From: Lentinus brumalis
Lineage: Eukaryota > Basidiomycota > Agaricomycetes > Polyporales > Polyporaceae
Direction of reading: 5' to 3'
Assembly (NCBI GenBank): GCA_001792895.1
Contig: MARA01000028.1
Coordinates: forward strand, 248,001 to 312,000
DNA length: 64,000 bases
The stretch's first letter is position 1. Each line of letters starts with the position of its first letter. The translations under genes were made by a program, and so were the position numbers. A model generated the notes under the pieces. That model had not been told where the DNA came from, made no database searches, and worked only from the letters and a program-made list of their open reading frames with translations. This document shows, in pieces, positions 45,635 to 55,726 of this stretch.

Positions 45635-47515
45635 ATGACTGGTGTTCGCCATCCTGAGCTGCACGACCTGCGAAGTCAACTACGCGAGATCTACCACGCG
45701 ATGGCTACCTTCGGATCCACCCAGCTTGCGGCGAAACCTCCCATCCTCGACTCGTCCATAGACCTCAGCAGGGAGAGCGAAGAATTTCACTCGCATCAGG
45801 ATGCAGTACACGGTCTGCGTGCACTGCGCGATGCAGTCAGGCGAGACCTAGACGTCCTCGAAAAGGTGAGTTTGTTTCAGTCATACACCCCGAGCCCTGT
45901 TCAATGTTGCGCTACAGTAGTTCTTGAATGACCCAGAAAGCGCTTCTGCGCCCGCCCTGTCTACGAACGCGCCGTACCTGATCTCTGTGTGGAACGAGGT
46001 CCTGCACGCGTCGCCCCCCATCGTCACCATCATGCGCACCTTCGTCGAAGGCGACCAGCCCGCCCATGTGCCTCGCCGCGGCTCCCGGAAGCCTCCTGGA
46101 GTCAAGGTGGATGTTGTCTCGGAAGGCGGAAGGCGATGGATACGCGTGAACACGTACGTCGTGTGACTGCGCGTCTACATGCATGCACTGACTTGCGTTG
46201 CAGCACAAAGAATTCGCGTCTGCTGGCCGAGTTCCGCGAGATCGACTCCTACATGACCGAGTCTGACGAGGAAGAAGACGACGGGACCGGCCGGCCGAGC
46301 CTCGCCCCGAAGGAGTTCGACAACTCGATACTGCGAGTCGGCCGCTCTCTCCTTGAGGCTGCCCGCCGGAACCCGGTACCCGGAACGAACACGGCCCCCT
46401 CCATAACCCTCCGTCTGACGCGTCTAGATCCCTCGCCCGCCGACAGGAAGGAACACGACCCGCGAATAGCGCAGACGATACACACGCTGCGCGACATGGG
46501 CATAGACGTCCAGCTCGGCGATCGCGATCCTGCTCAGCTACCCAAGGTGTCTCCAGCTCCAGCGCGCCGTCTAGAACCCACACTCCGTGTCAACCTCGAC
46601 CTTTCCATCCTCATTGCACTCGTGTCGGACATCACCCACTCCCCTCTTCCGTCGTCCCCCGAGGAGGCCGACGCCCGCTACGTCCCCTCTGCCCAATGCC
46701 GCGAGTGGAAGCGGAAGCGCGAAGGGAAGAAGCGGCCAGAGGAGGAGGAGACCGACGGAGAGAACGGGATGGGGAAGCATTCGCGTGCGCTCGCGAACCA
46801 GGCGCTGCAGGAGATGGGCCGCGGTCTCCTGCACGAGCTGCGCGATCGCCTGTCGTCCGTCTCGTCTCCAGACCTCGCCGACGTCGAGTTCTGGACAACC
46901 CCCGAGGCACGCGACCGCTGCCTCCGCATCGTGCTGTCGAAGATCGGCGGCCCGCACGAGAAACGGCGCGCTGCCGCGCTCTTCCCTGCCCCAGACACGC
47001 CGCTGACTGAGGCCGTGGACAGGTACTGGGAGGACTCTCGCTATCCCCGGGCGTTCCTCCCTCTTGTCCCCATTCGCGTTTTCCCGTCGTCCGTTCCCCC
47101 ACCCGACGTCGAGCCCGCAGCCGCTGCGGACGCGCTCTCGCCATTCTTCAGAGTGCTCGCGCGGACGTGCCGCGACATCCTCGCACAAGAGGCCGCTCCC
47201 GCTCCCCCACAGACTGTCGACGAGGACGAGGAGATCGAGCGCGCGGCTGTTACGAAGGCGAACCCGCGCCTCACCGCACACACCGTGCAGAGCATGCTGT
47301 GGGGCGCTGTGCGCGGGTGGACGACGCTCACCGCGAACAAGTCCAGCGTGAAGGCGATCCTGCGCGACATCAAAACCGCGGAGGGCGGCTACGGAGCGGC
47401 TGCCGAGCCTGCTCCTGCTCCCACTGCTGCTGCTGTTGCGGTGGAGAAGGCGGCGCTGTGGGTCGTCGACCCGAGGAGTCTCGCGGAGGGCATGAGGTCC
47501 GATCATTTCGAGTAG
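45635..47515 (+). CDS. DUF1308 protein (UPF0415/C7orf25-like)
   Basis: Three exons (45635-45865, 45921-46153, 46204-47515) give 591 aa in frame. The open frame extends further 5' but has no ATG there, so MTGVRHPELHDLRSQL is taken as the start. The N-terminal 75 residues look helical. The middle has VDVVSEGGRRWIRVNT and TKNSRLLAEFREIDSYMT, text typical of the DUF1308/UPF0415 family (human C7orf25). Then come a variable acidic/basic linker (KRKREGKKRPEEEE) and a C-terminal helical part with ANPRLTAHTVQSMLWG and KAILRDI, plausibly the PIN-like end domain of the family. The biochemical role of the family is not settled. Confidence 0.82.
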
Positions 47516-48280
47516 AGCTGACCGTTATGCATGGACATACGCACGGACGATGCACGGCCTGCAAAGGAGGAAGGTATTTTCAGGCGCCAACCAACGTTAC
47601 GTGTGCCAGCCCGCACACTTGCGCAGGCGACGTCTACGGAATGCCCAGTGTATGTCACGGTAGATCACTTCATATCCAGAATCGCGTGGACATAGATAGA
47701 TCTGCTGAACTCTACGAGGGAGCCGCACTGACTGGCCTCAACACGGGTATGGAGTGAGGTGTGCCCAAATCGCAACCAGAAGCACAAGCGTTTAGCCGAA
47801 GAGGAAGCAGCTCAGAGAGTACTTGTGTAGTGTCCGACAGATATCTGAAGAGGGCGAAGGACGGAAAGGGCTTCTCCGCGCAGGACGCCTCCACAGTATC
47901 GGTGCTGGTGCCGGCAGGGATCACAGCAGCCTTGGAGGCCAGTAGTCTCCGATCCTGAAGACATTGAGGACAATTTTTGCATGGGGCGTTGACTCTGAAT
48001 CAACAGATAAACATCCTCAACTGTCTATCCGAACTGAACTGATGCTGATTGCGTTGTTGGACTGGAATCAGTTTCCACCGCCTGCCAAGGAATGATGATG
48101 GCAGTAAGTGAGATCGGGGGACACAGGTCAAGATGGACCTGTTCGCAAGTGCCTTCAAGTTCATATTAAGGTACAACTTCCACGGTCAAATGCATCTGAT
48201 ATTCAATGTCCTAAGGGATGCTTGAGCCACGGAAGCGGAAGGAATGGACTACAGATATGCACCCACCGATTCATCCACAA
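47516..48280. other. Convergent 3' regions
   Basis: Between the DUF1308 gene (+) and PPX1 (-). No gene, RNA or repeat recognised in 765 bases. Confidence 0.4.
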
Positions 48281-49696
48281 TCAGAGACTTGACCCCTTCG
48301 GCCGCCCTTCTATAATGCTCTTGACGAGCGGCGCGGTTACTTTCCTCGTAGCATCGACATTCTTCTGGTTCCACACGCGCGCGTGGAATTCGGTCCCCTT
48401 GAAGCCATTGTGCACGCCGAACTCCGGGAATTTTTCCCTCTTCAACCGCAAGTCCTCCGCCTCCTCCAAGGCGTCGAAGAGCTGGGTGGCGAGATCCTCA
48501 TCCCCGCGCACGACGTACATCTGCTCTCTCCTGTGTTTGCCCTTCCCGCTCTTCCCGAGCTTCTCCGTGTCACGGAAAGATGTGAGGATGCCAAGCACTG
48601 TTAGCCCTCGGTCTTTCATGAACCTCTGCGTCTCTGACCAAAAGTCGGCATGTCGCGGTAGCCACGAAGCAAAACCGACGGGCACTGACGAGAGCCCTAC
48701 GAGGATCTCGCGCGATGGCGACTGGGCGGGGGTCATCGTGTACTCCTTGTAATCTCTCTTCAGCAGGTCGAGCGCCCCGAGGTGGGCAACAGATGCCTTC
48801 TTCTCTTGCAGGGTCGTGTTCAGGTCCTGGATCCCTGGCGTTTCGTGCAGCGCAGCCTCATTGACAGCGCCGATCTCCAGCCCGACTCGAACGTGTCTGC
48901 CTTCTGCGCCCGGATCCGTGTCGGAGGGAATGATCGAGCTCGTCTGCGCCGTGGAGTCGGACTGTTGGTTGTGCGCTGCTATGCGCGGGAGGAGGAAGCG
49001 CGCAGCTCGATGGTCGGCTGCTTCTGCCTTGCCCCCAGGCTTCAGCCCGCTCGTGTCGATGAGAATGCTGCAGAGGAGAAGTGTAGCGAGCTCGGGTGGT
49101 AGATCGTTCGAGCCTTCCGGGTGATCCTGGAAGAGCTGCGTCACCAGCGACGCGCAGCTGCCTGTTGGGACGACGATGAGCCGTGGGTTGGCTGTGTCAC
49201 GGTAGAGGCCTTCGTCCTCATGATGGTCCACCACGGCCACGACACGGGCATCCGGATTCGAGTTGGAAAACCGCGGACTCAGCCGGTTGTGGTCCACCAG
49301 CGCGAACGACGACGAAGGGAAGCCGGACTCGGTCGTGTGCGGTACGTCATCGATACAGAGGATATCGGTATCGGCGTTCAGATGTGCGAGCTCGAGTGCG
49401 TGCAGATTCTCTGCCCGAAGGTGCAGTTCCGCGCGCTGGGTCTGCGTGAGCGGGACCGCAGTCAGTCCCTGCAGCTTGCACGCGTACCACGCGTACGCGA
49501 TTGCGCTCGCGATAGAGTCGAGATCTATACCACCGATGCATCAGTTCTCATTCTCACCGCCGACTCCGTGAGACTGTTGTATACCGCCGGCTTCATTACC
49601 CATTACAACGGTCCAGTCTTTGCCTTTCCCTGTCTTCACTGCATCCAAAAATGCCGCCTTCTTGTCCTTCAGGAAGGTGGAGAGTACGCCTGCCAT
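48281..49696 (-). CDS. PPX1: Exopolyphosphatase PPX1 (DHH phosphoesterase)
   Basis: Two exons on the minus strand (49696-49585 and 49524-48281; 60 nt intron) give 451 aa. DHH-family metal motifs are visible: VVMGNEAGDLDSIASA (motif I, about 31-45), then CIDD and ALVDHNRLSP, and VVAVVDHHEDEG (the DHH motif). LLLCSILIDTSGLKPGGK is the next conserved block, and the C-terminal DHHA2 part includes ILVGLSSVPVGFASWL and REQMYVVRG. No targeting signal is visible, which fits the cytosolic enzyme that hydrolyses inorganic polyphosphate to phosphate. The start at 49696 is the first ATG in frame; the intron interrupts motif I. Confidence 0.9.
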
Positions 49697-49955
49697 CGAT
49701 GTTCGCGGCCGCTATCAAGGTCCGTTGAGTTCCAGTAGTCCCTTCGTCCATAGCTCGCTCTTACAGCTTGATAGTTCGAGCAAAGTTGATTGCAAAATTG
49801 AGGCCTGCGAGGTACGTTCCACAGCTTGGTGAATCTAGGTCGGGGTATGAGGTCAAGGAGCATCAGCAATAGACGCCTATTGTCCAATGCATTGAGCCCG
49901 CCAGGCCATAGACCAGATGCTGCGGCAGCGTAAGGGTGAAGTTATTGACTGCCCG

Positions 49956-49962
49956 TATAAAG
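49956..49962 (+). promoter_or_regulatory. TATA box of small-protein copy 1
   Basis: TATAAAG lies upstream of the degenerate first copy of the small-protein family. The two later copies have equivalent boxes. Confidence 0.4.
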
Positions 49963-50028
49963 GACCCAGCTGCCTCACGACCACCCCAACTAATGACCCC
50001 GAACCAAACCGTCTTCAATTTGTCATCG

Positions 50029-50560
50029 GTGAAAACGCAAATTATGACCTCGGACCAAAGCAGACTGAGCAGTTGGTCTGTCTCACCAATACAGGCTCAC
50101 CTCGGCGATCCGGCTTAGGTCTGACCAGAACAGTGCAGCTCTCATGGCTGCGCTCACCTGGAATGGTCCTCCAGCATCCTTCCACTGGATTATATATGTT
50201 AGCAAGGTGGGAACGTGGTACTATCTCTCTTTCTCTGCGCTTTACCGGGAACGCGTTGTAGGGGACGGAAGACGATTCGGGTTATACTTTTCATGCCACA
50301 GACCTAGTCGCTGCGGTTCCTTGGGCGTACGAGTACAACCGTTGGTTATCCCTGGAGTTCATCCTACAGATTCCTGGATTCGGGACAAGTGCCCCGGAAA
50401 TGCTGCATTCGAATTTCGAGTCCTCCTCGACCAAGTGCTGCGCGAGGTTCCTCTGGACGTGTCATCTCCCGACGTGCTGTTTCTGGAAGCCACAATCAAA
50501 TCCAGGAGGCCAAGGTTTACGCGTCACGAAGCCTCTTGTGTAGCCCAACAACTACGACCC
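50029..50560 (+). pseudogene. Degenerate copy 1 of the small-protein family
   Basis: Two parts match the family genes at 51128 and 54081. An exon ends ASFHWIIYVSK before a GTGGGA donor near 50208, and a later exon has FHATDLVAAVPWAYEYNRW, equivalent to YHATNQMGAAPWHYEY. After about 50370 the match continues in a different frame (LLDQVLREVPLDV against DLDAILREVPLEV) and is then lost. Frameshifts and lack of a complete C-terminus make it a pseudogene. The 5' end is approximate. Confidence 0.6.
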
Positions 50561-51052
50561 TTCGGTGAGCCTACTTCCATCCCATCCAGTGCATCATTGC
50601 GCACATACTCCGTCTCAGAGATACCGCAGCTGAGTAGGTCATTGGTGCGACGTGAGTTGTCACGAACCTCTACGTGTATGCCCTGGATCTCTGTATGTAC
50701 CATTCTGTTGGTGAACCCAAATGCGCTACTTCGCCACTGTCATGTAATTATACTTCAAAGCCATCCAGTAATTTATTTCGTTGGTCGTGCCGACCGGACG
50801 CTATAACACCTGTTGGCAGAGGATGTGCGACGCAAGGGTTAGCAGCCACAGGCCTTGTATCCGCAACGATTTCCGCACCGGGGCTTGTATCGTGGCCTCT
50901 TGTTTTCCAACACGGACGACGACCAGATGATTGCCGCTTTTTTGATCAGTCATGTCTCCGCCACCCGGATTTATCATTCGTTTGTACCAGCCAGGACATA
51001 GCGCTCCAAGAGGCTGGACAATGGTATCCTTACATGGGAAGATACGAGGAAC
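50561..51052. other. Spacer upstream of small-protein copy 2
   Basis: No feature recognised apart from the TATA box that follows. Confidence 0.4.
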
Positions 51053-51058
51053 TATAAA
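51053..51058 (+). promoter_or_regulatory. TATA box of small-protein copy 2
   Basis: TATAAA, 75 bases upstream of the start codon at 51128. The strongest TATA match near a gene start in this window. Confidence 0.5.
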
Positions 51059-51127
51059 GCTTCCATCTCCATCGCGTATACTGTCTCGTATCACTCCGCC
51101 TCGAGCGACCTCCCTCACTGCATCAAC

Positions 51128-51778
51128 ATGTCGGACACTGCAGGGTACGTCCGGGAATACGACATTCGATGGCAATGTTTACTAGTCACGTCTTCAGGAA
51201 CGACGATCCTCTGCGACCAGGTACCATAGCGGCAGCCCTGTGCAAGACGACGGACACGGGGAAGTATCATTGGATTATCTATCTCATCACCGTGAGTGAG
51301 CTTCCGAGGCCACTTACCGACAATCACTCACTCGCACCAGGATTTATGTGGCAGCAGCGGATTTAAGTACCATGCAACGAACCAGATGGGCGCTGCGCCG
51401 TGGCACTATGAGTATACCCGTTGGGAAGGACTGGAATCGGCCAGATGCGTCACCTTGACCCCGATCGGACGCGTCCCCAACCGGAACGAGAAGTCCGCCG
51501 ATGATCTGGACGCCATTTTACGCGAGGTGCCGCTGGAGGTGCCCCAGGTCGACCGACGAAAGTTCGACCGCTTCACGTGCCGGACGTGGTTCAGGGCTGC
51601 GATTCGCAAGCTGAATGACAAAAGAATTTATGTCCGGTGTCCCGACGTAGATCTCCTCGAGGATAAACTCACCAGGATGGCTACGGCGATCGAGATGATG
51701 AACTATCACAAGGGCTTGTCGGACAGCGCACCGACCCAGATCATTAAGGCGACTGACTTCGCCACACCCTGGGTGTGA
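51128..51778 (+). CDS. Small conserved fungal protein of unknown function, copy 2
   Basis: Three exons (51128-51144, 51198-51291, 51341-51778) give 182 aa. The first exon is only 17 nt and codes for MSDTAG. Exon 2 carries LRPGTIAAALCKT and GKYHWIIYLIT. Exon 3 carries YHATNQMGAAPWHYEYTRWE, VTLTPIGRV, DAILREVPLEVPQVDRRKFD, RFTCRTWFRAAIRKLND and CPDVDLLEDKLTRMA. The protein is soluble, with alternating aromatic and charged residues. It is about 60 percent similar by eye to copy 3 (54081-54740), with identical exon structure. No known domain recognised. The exon structure rests on the matching phases of the two copies. Confidence 0.72.
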
Positions 51779-52120
51779 CGTGTATGGTGCGCACTGGTAC
51801 GCACATTCGCTGGCATATCGAATATGAGTGCTTACCTCGATGAACAGAGTCTCCGGTGGGCTTTCCCGCAACCATCAACCTCGTCCGGAAACGTTGTACC
51901 TTGCATTACCTGTTGCTTCGAATATGATGTCAACTTGAACCTAAGATAGCGAGGAAGCAGCATCACCGACAACCGACTAGACAGTTTCGTATAGCAGAGT
52001 CCAGAGTTCGCAGCGTTCATGACGAACTCAGACCCGCGGATCTGCTGCCTTTGGACATCGTGCGTATACAGTCGTATCTTCGACAACCGCATCATCAAGT
52101 TTGCAACCTATCGACACGGT
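51779..52120. other. Convergent spacer
   Basis: 3' flanks of small-protein copy 2 (+) and the APH-type gene (-). Nothing recognised. Confidence 0.4.
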
Positions 52121-53194
52121 TCAGTACCGGAGGCATAGTGAGAACATGAGCACACACCGAGGACAGGACAAGTCGTCTCCACTGGCGTCCGCGATCGTAC
52201 CCGTACCCGTACACCTCCAAAGTGCGTACTCAAGAGCTAGCTCAGCGTCATAGCGCCGTGTCTCGAAGGGCCGCACTGTGTCCCAGAACTGTTGGTTAAG
52301 CGGGCGGCCGCTCATATGGTATTCCATCATTGTCATCTCCCAGTACTCCGGGTACCAGCCGGCGTGCTCCCAGTCGATGATACCCGCCAGCCGCCCATCC
52401 TTCACCAGAATGTTACCGTCGTGTAAGTCTCCGTGAGTGAAGCAGATGCGGTGCTGCGTGGAGCGGACGGGGGCAGCCAGACGACGAAGCTCGGGAAGAC
52501 GGTATGCAACCGCCCCACCCGCGAGACTGAGGATGGTATCCTTGAAGTCGTCTTGAGACCGAAACGGTCCTAGGGTGTAGGGGCCCCCGCAGCGGGCTGT
52601 TGTGAGTGGTCGACCGTGGAGCCCAGAGACAGCATCCATACTGGGAGGAGAGAGTTCCCGGAGTTCGTGAAACGCGCCGCGCAGATCTTCTACGAGCTCA
52701 GCGGCGCCTTCGGACATGTCAAGTCGAGGAGGTGGCAGGGCACGCATCTTCTCCATCGCAGCGTCCAGAGCGTCCATATCTCCGCACTCTATGGCTTCCC
52801 GCATCTGGCCGTACACCTTGGTTTCTTCCGCGCTGCGCTGGGTGTGCGCTGCAATCCATGACTGAAGGGGTTCGCCGTCGATCCACGACATCACAATATA
52901 GCCGTAAGTTCCGGGACCGAAGCCTTCGACGACGTCGAGAATACGAGGAACTGGAAGGGAAGTTCGTTCTGCGATGAAGCGCGTGTTGTCTGCTTCGGGG
53001 AATGGAGATCGATTCACCCTCTTCAGGGCGAGGCCGCACGGAAGCTGGACGACCTTGGAGAGGGCATGCGTAGGCAACCCAGCTTCCTCAAGAACCCTGT
53101 AACAGGCCAGCCTCAGGAAGCTCGGGAGCCAGCACCAGAGGATCCAGGTTGGCTTGCACTGTATAGCGTGGCAGAAAAGGTGCAGTAGGACCAC
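52121..53194 (-). CDS. Aminoglycoside-phosphotransferase (APH)-type kinase, 5' end unresolved
   Basis: The open frame on the minus strand reads like a fungal APH/choline-kinase-type phosphotransferase. VVQLPCGLALKRVNRS and NTRFIAERTSLPVPRILDVV form the N-lobe, and YGYIVMSWIDGEPLQSW the hinge. FTHGDLHDGNILVKDGRLAG is the catalytic HGDLHxxN loop, and IIDWEHAGWYPEYWEM the metal-binding D with the family's WE-AGWYPEYWE text. The frame runs to a stop at 52121. No ATG lies in frame before the N-lobe; 53194 is only the open-frame limit. A TTACAG acceptor just before 53096 suggests an unseen first exon upstream. Substrate unknown: these genes are common in fungi and need not concern antibiotics. Confidence 0.75.
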   Translation of the reverse strand: MVLLHLFCHAIQCKPTWILWCWLPSFLRLACYRVLEEAGLPTHALSKVVQLPCGLALKRVNRSPFPEADNTRFIAERTSLPVPRILDVVEGFGPGTYGYIVMSWIDGEPLQSWIAAHTQRSAEETKVYGQMREAIECGDMDALDAAMEKMRALPPPRLDMSEGAAELVEDLRGAFHELRELSPPSMDAVSGLHGRPLTTARCGGPYTLGPFRSQDDFKDTILSLAGGAVAYRLPELRRLAAPVRSTQHRICFTHGDLHDGNILVKDGRLAGIIDWEHAGWYPEYWEMTMMEYHMSGRPLNQQFWDTVRPFETRRYDAELALEYALWRCTGTGTIADASGDDLSCPRCVLMFSLCLRY

Positions 53195-53940
53195 TCCTGC
53201 GAGTCATGTATTACTGTTAAACACATGTACGACAGGGAGGAAAGCAACGAACCTCCGATTGACCTTGAATGATGGTTCACGACTGTCATGCAAATGCAGA
53301 ACGAGAATCCCTGCTGTTCACCGGTCACTGTCAAGAAGCAAGACCAGTTGATTACTTGAGGCGGGTAAGTAGCTGAATCATTAGGTAAGCAGTATGAACT
53401 TAATTTACTAATACTAATACTTGCTAGCGATACTAGCGAGGTGCCACGTCTCTCTTCCTCCCAAACTCCTCGACGTCTGCTGTAATTGATCATCCTTTCA
53501 GCAATTCGAGCAGGTTCTGCTCCTGAGACTGAGCGCGGTATCCCAGACGCGCTCCTTGTCATTAGGTGACTTCGCGCTAAAATTCCGGGACTACGTAGTA
53601 GGGCAGTAACACGATGACGCCCTCTTCTTGGTGATGCTAAAGGGGGTTAGAACAGTTGTAAGGATCATGTACCCCCTTCTCCACCATCATCAGAAGGTGG
53701 CTGTGAGAAGTACAGCGGCGTTTGTATCCTTACGTCCATATCAGGGCCAATCATCCGAAGATGGTGGGCGGTCGTGTCGAAACATCCGGCACGAGGCTTC
53801 TTCACGAGACAAACGAAGGCAGGAGGGGTAGGACCCTGGGTCTCGGCCCTAGAAATGTCACTCCGCAAGCCCCGCGAGCACGCACAGGCGAGTACCCCAT
53901 TGTGCCTGCTCAACGTGTCCTGAACGTCGCTTGAGATAGG
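53195..53940. other. Intergenic region, presumably with first exon or promoter of the APH-type gene
   Basis: No exon could be assigned with confidence. It contains short TACTAA-like runs (53406-53425). No repeat seen. Confidence 0.35.
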
Positions 53941-53941
53941 G

Positions 53942-53950
53942 CATATATAG
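53942..53950 (+). promoter_or_regulatory. TATA box of small-protein copy 3
   Basis: CATATATAG, about 130 bases upstream of the start codon at 54081. Confidence 0.4.
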
Positions 53951-54080
53951 GCAGCTGATCTCCTTTCTTCCGGAGAGTCGAGACCCAGCGAACGAATCTA
54001 TGCCACCCCTTCCCCTCGCTGCTTCGCTGCTGCCCATTCGACGAACAATTCGCACCAGTGTTCCACCGACGTGAGCAGCC

Positions 54081-54740
54081 ATGGCAATCTCAGCAGAGTG
54101 AGTCTTGGCAACGGGTGCGCCGACGTCACTGACTCCTCCCTCAGCACGTATGAGAATGGTTACCTGCTCCAGCCAGGAACCCTCTTCGCTGCCCTCTGCG
54201 ACACGGGAGAGGTCGGGAAATTTCACTGGCTTCTATACCTATGCATAGTGAGTCGCACGTCGTACGGCGTCGTTCCTCGCTGACGGCCGCCACAAGTCTC
54301 GAAGAACGGGATACAAATACCACGCCACGAATCAGATGGGCTCTATCCCATGGAAGTATGAGTACGGTCCATGGGACGGCCCACAGTCCCAGCGATGCAT
54401 CACCCTGACGCCCATCGGGAAGGTCGAAGACTGGGGTGCGAGAACCCCCCATGCGTGTGCAGAAGAACTCCATAGCATCCTGCGGAATGTTCCCCTCATT
54501 ACCCCGCCCGTGGACCAGTCGACGCACGACCGGTTCACGTGTCGCACGTGGTTCAGAGCGGCCATCCGCAGGCTGGATGGGATGCAGAAATACGTGCAGT
54601 GTCCTGACGTCGACCTGCTCGAGGAGAAACTCGCCAAGATGGCTACGGCTGCTGAGCTCATGAACGCCCGCGACAACGCCGTCGCGCACCCTCCGACCCG
54701 TATCATGAAGCCGACAGAGTTCGCCGCTGCGTGGGATTGA
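54081..54740 (+). CDS. Small conserved fungal protein of unknown function, copy 3
   Basis: Three exons (54081-54097, 54145-54247, 54297-54740) give 187 aa. The structure is the same as copy 2: a 17 nt first exon (MAISA plus two bases), a second exon with LLQPGTLFAALCDTGEVGKF and HWLLYLCI, and a third with YHATNQMGSIPWKYEYGPWD, ITLTPIGKVEDW, RFTCRTWFRAAIRRLDG and CPDVDLLEEKLAKMATA. The start has a GCCATGG context. The second intron uses a CAAG acceptor, chosen because it preserves the frame. The shared YHATNQMG, RFTCRTWFRAAIR and CPDVDLLE blocks are probably the functional core. Function unknown. Confidence 0.72.
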
Positions 54741-54955
54741 ACTGAACTGGTGAGTGGTGCAGATCTTCGGATCGGTTCGTCGATACTCAAGCACATCGAC
54801 AGACTGGAGGCTTGAGTCTCCGACATGACGATACGATTCTCATGACCCATGAGCTTCCATGAGTACTGTATGATACCTATGATACGTAAGGCTACATCGA
54901 GCGCGCTACAATGTGTACAATGGTCCGTGCCTAGGTCGAATGACATGTCCGTGTG

Positions 54956-55726
54956 CTAGCCTCGGTGCGAGGAGTGCAAGGATACGGAGGATCGCCTCGA
55001 CCCAGCCTCGACGTCCTTCTCCTCATATGCGACGAGCGGAACCTCGTCGCCGTCGTTTCCCTCCACGTACTGCGGCTGGTACCCCTGCGCCCCAACTCCT
55101 CCCGTGCGCGCCGCTAGCTGCTCCTCGTAGTATCGCGCCTGGTGCCTCATCTTATGCGCGAGGTAGATGCATGTCACGATCGCGAGGGCGAGCAAGACCG
55201 AGACGATCGAGACGACGATGGTCAATCCGCGGACCGTCCCGGACTGGTCCTTGTCATCGTCGTCGGCCTCGGCCGTAGCTATACTGATCGAGGGTATTGA
55301 CAACGACAAAGTGGGCGCGGCCTCTGAGGGTTGCTGCACACGCGCACGCGTGATTGTGTCCACAACAGCTTTGGTCAGGGCAGGGTATGATATCGTTGGC
55401 CGCTGCAGCGGCGAGAAGGCGGTCGCCGGGCCTCTTGTGGAAGCGAAGGGCTTGTAGGCTGATGGCTTCAAAGGGGAGCTCACCCGAACGCTTCGAGGCT
55501 CGACTTCGTTGTTGGCCTGGGCCGCCACCTACATCGTGGCGTGCACGATTAGTTACGGAGAGGAGGAAGACACATTCGAAATGTTGCACACCTCCCAGCC
55601 AAGATCTGCGTTGTGTGGTATGGCCGTATTCACGTCGTCCGCTCGCACCAACGGAGCCCCCGGGACGGCAGCGGCAGATACTGCAGCGAACAAGTACAGT
55701 AGAACGATGATAACCGTTTGAAACAT
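54956..55726 (-). CDS. Type I single-pass membrane protein of unknown function
   Basis: Two exons on the minus strand (55726-55592 and 55528-54956; 63 nt intron) give 235 aa. It begins with a signal peptide (MFQTVIIVLLYLFAAVSAAA). A Ser/Thr/Pro-rich extracellular part of about 95 residues with basic patches follows, then an acidic stalk (EADDDDKD) and a membrane helix (GLTIVVSIVSVLLALAIVTC, about 145-168). A cytosolic tail starts HKMRHQARYYEEQ and ends Ser-rich. This is the layout of small fungal mucin-like sensors or receptors, but no family motif is recognised. Confidence 0.65.
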
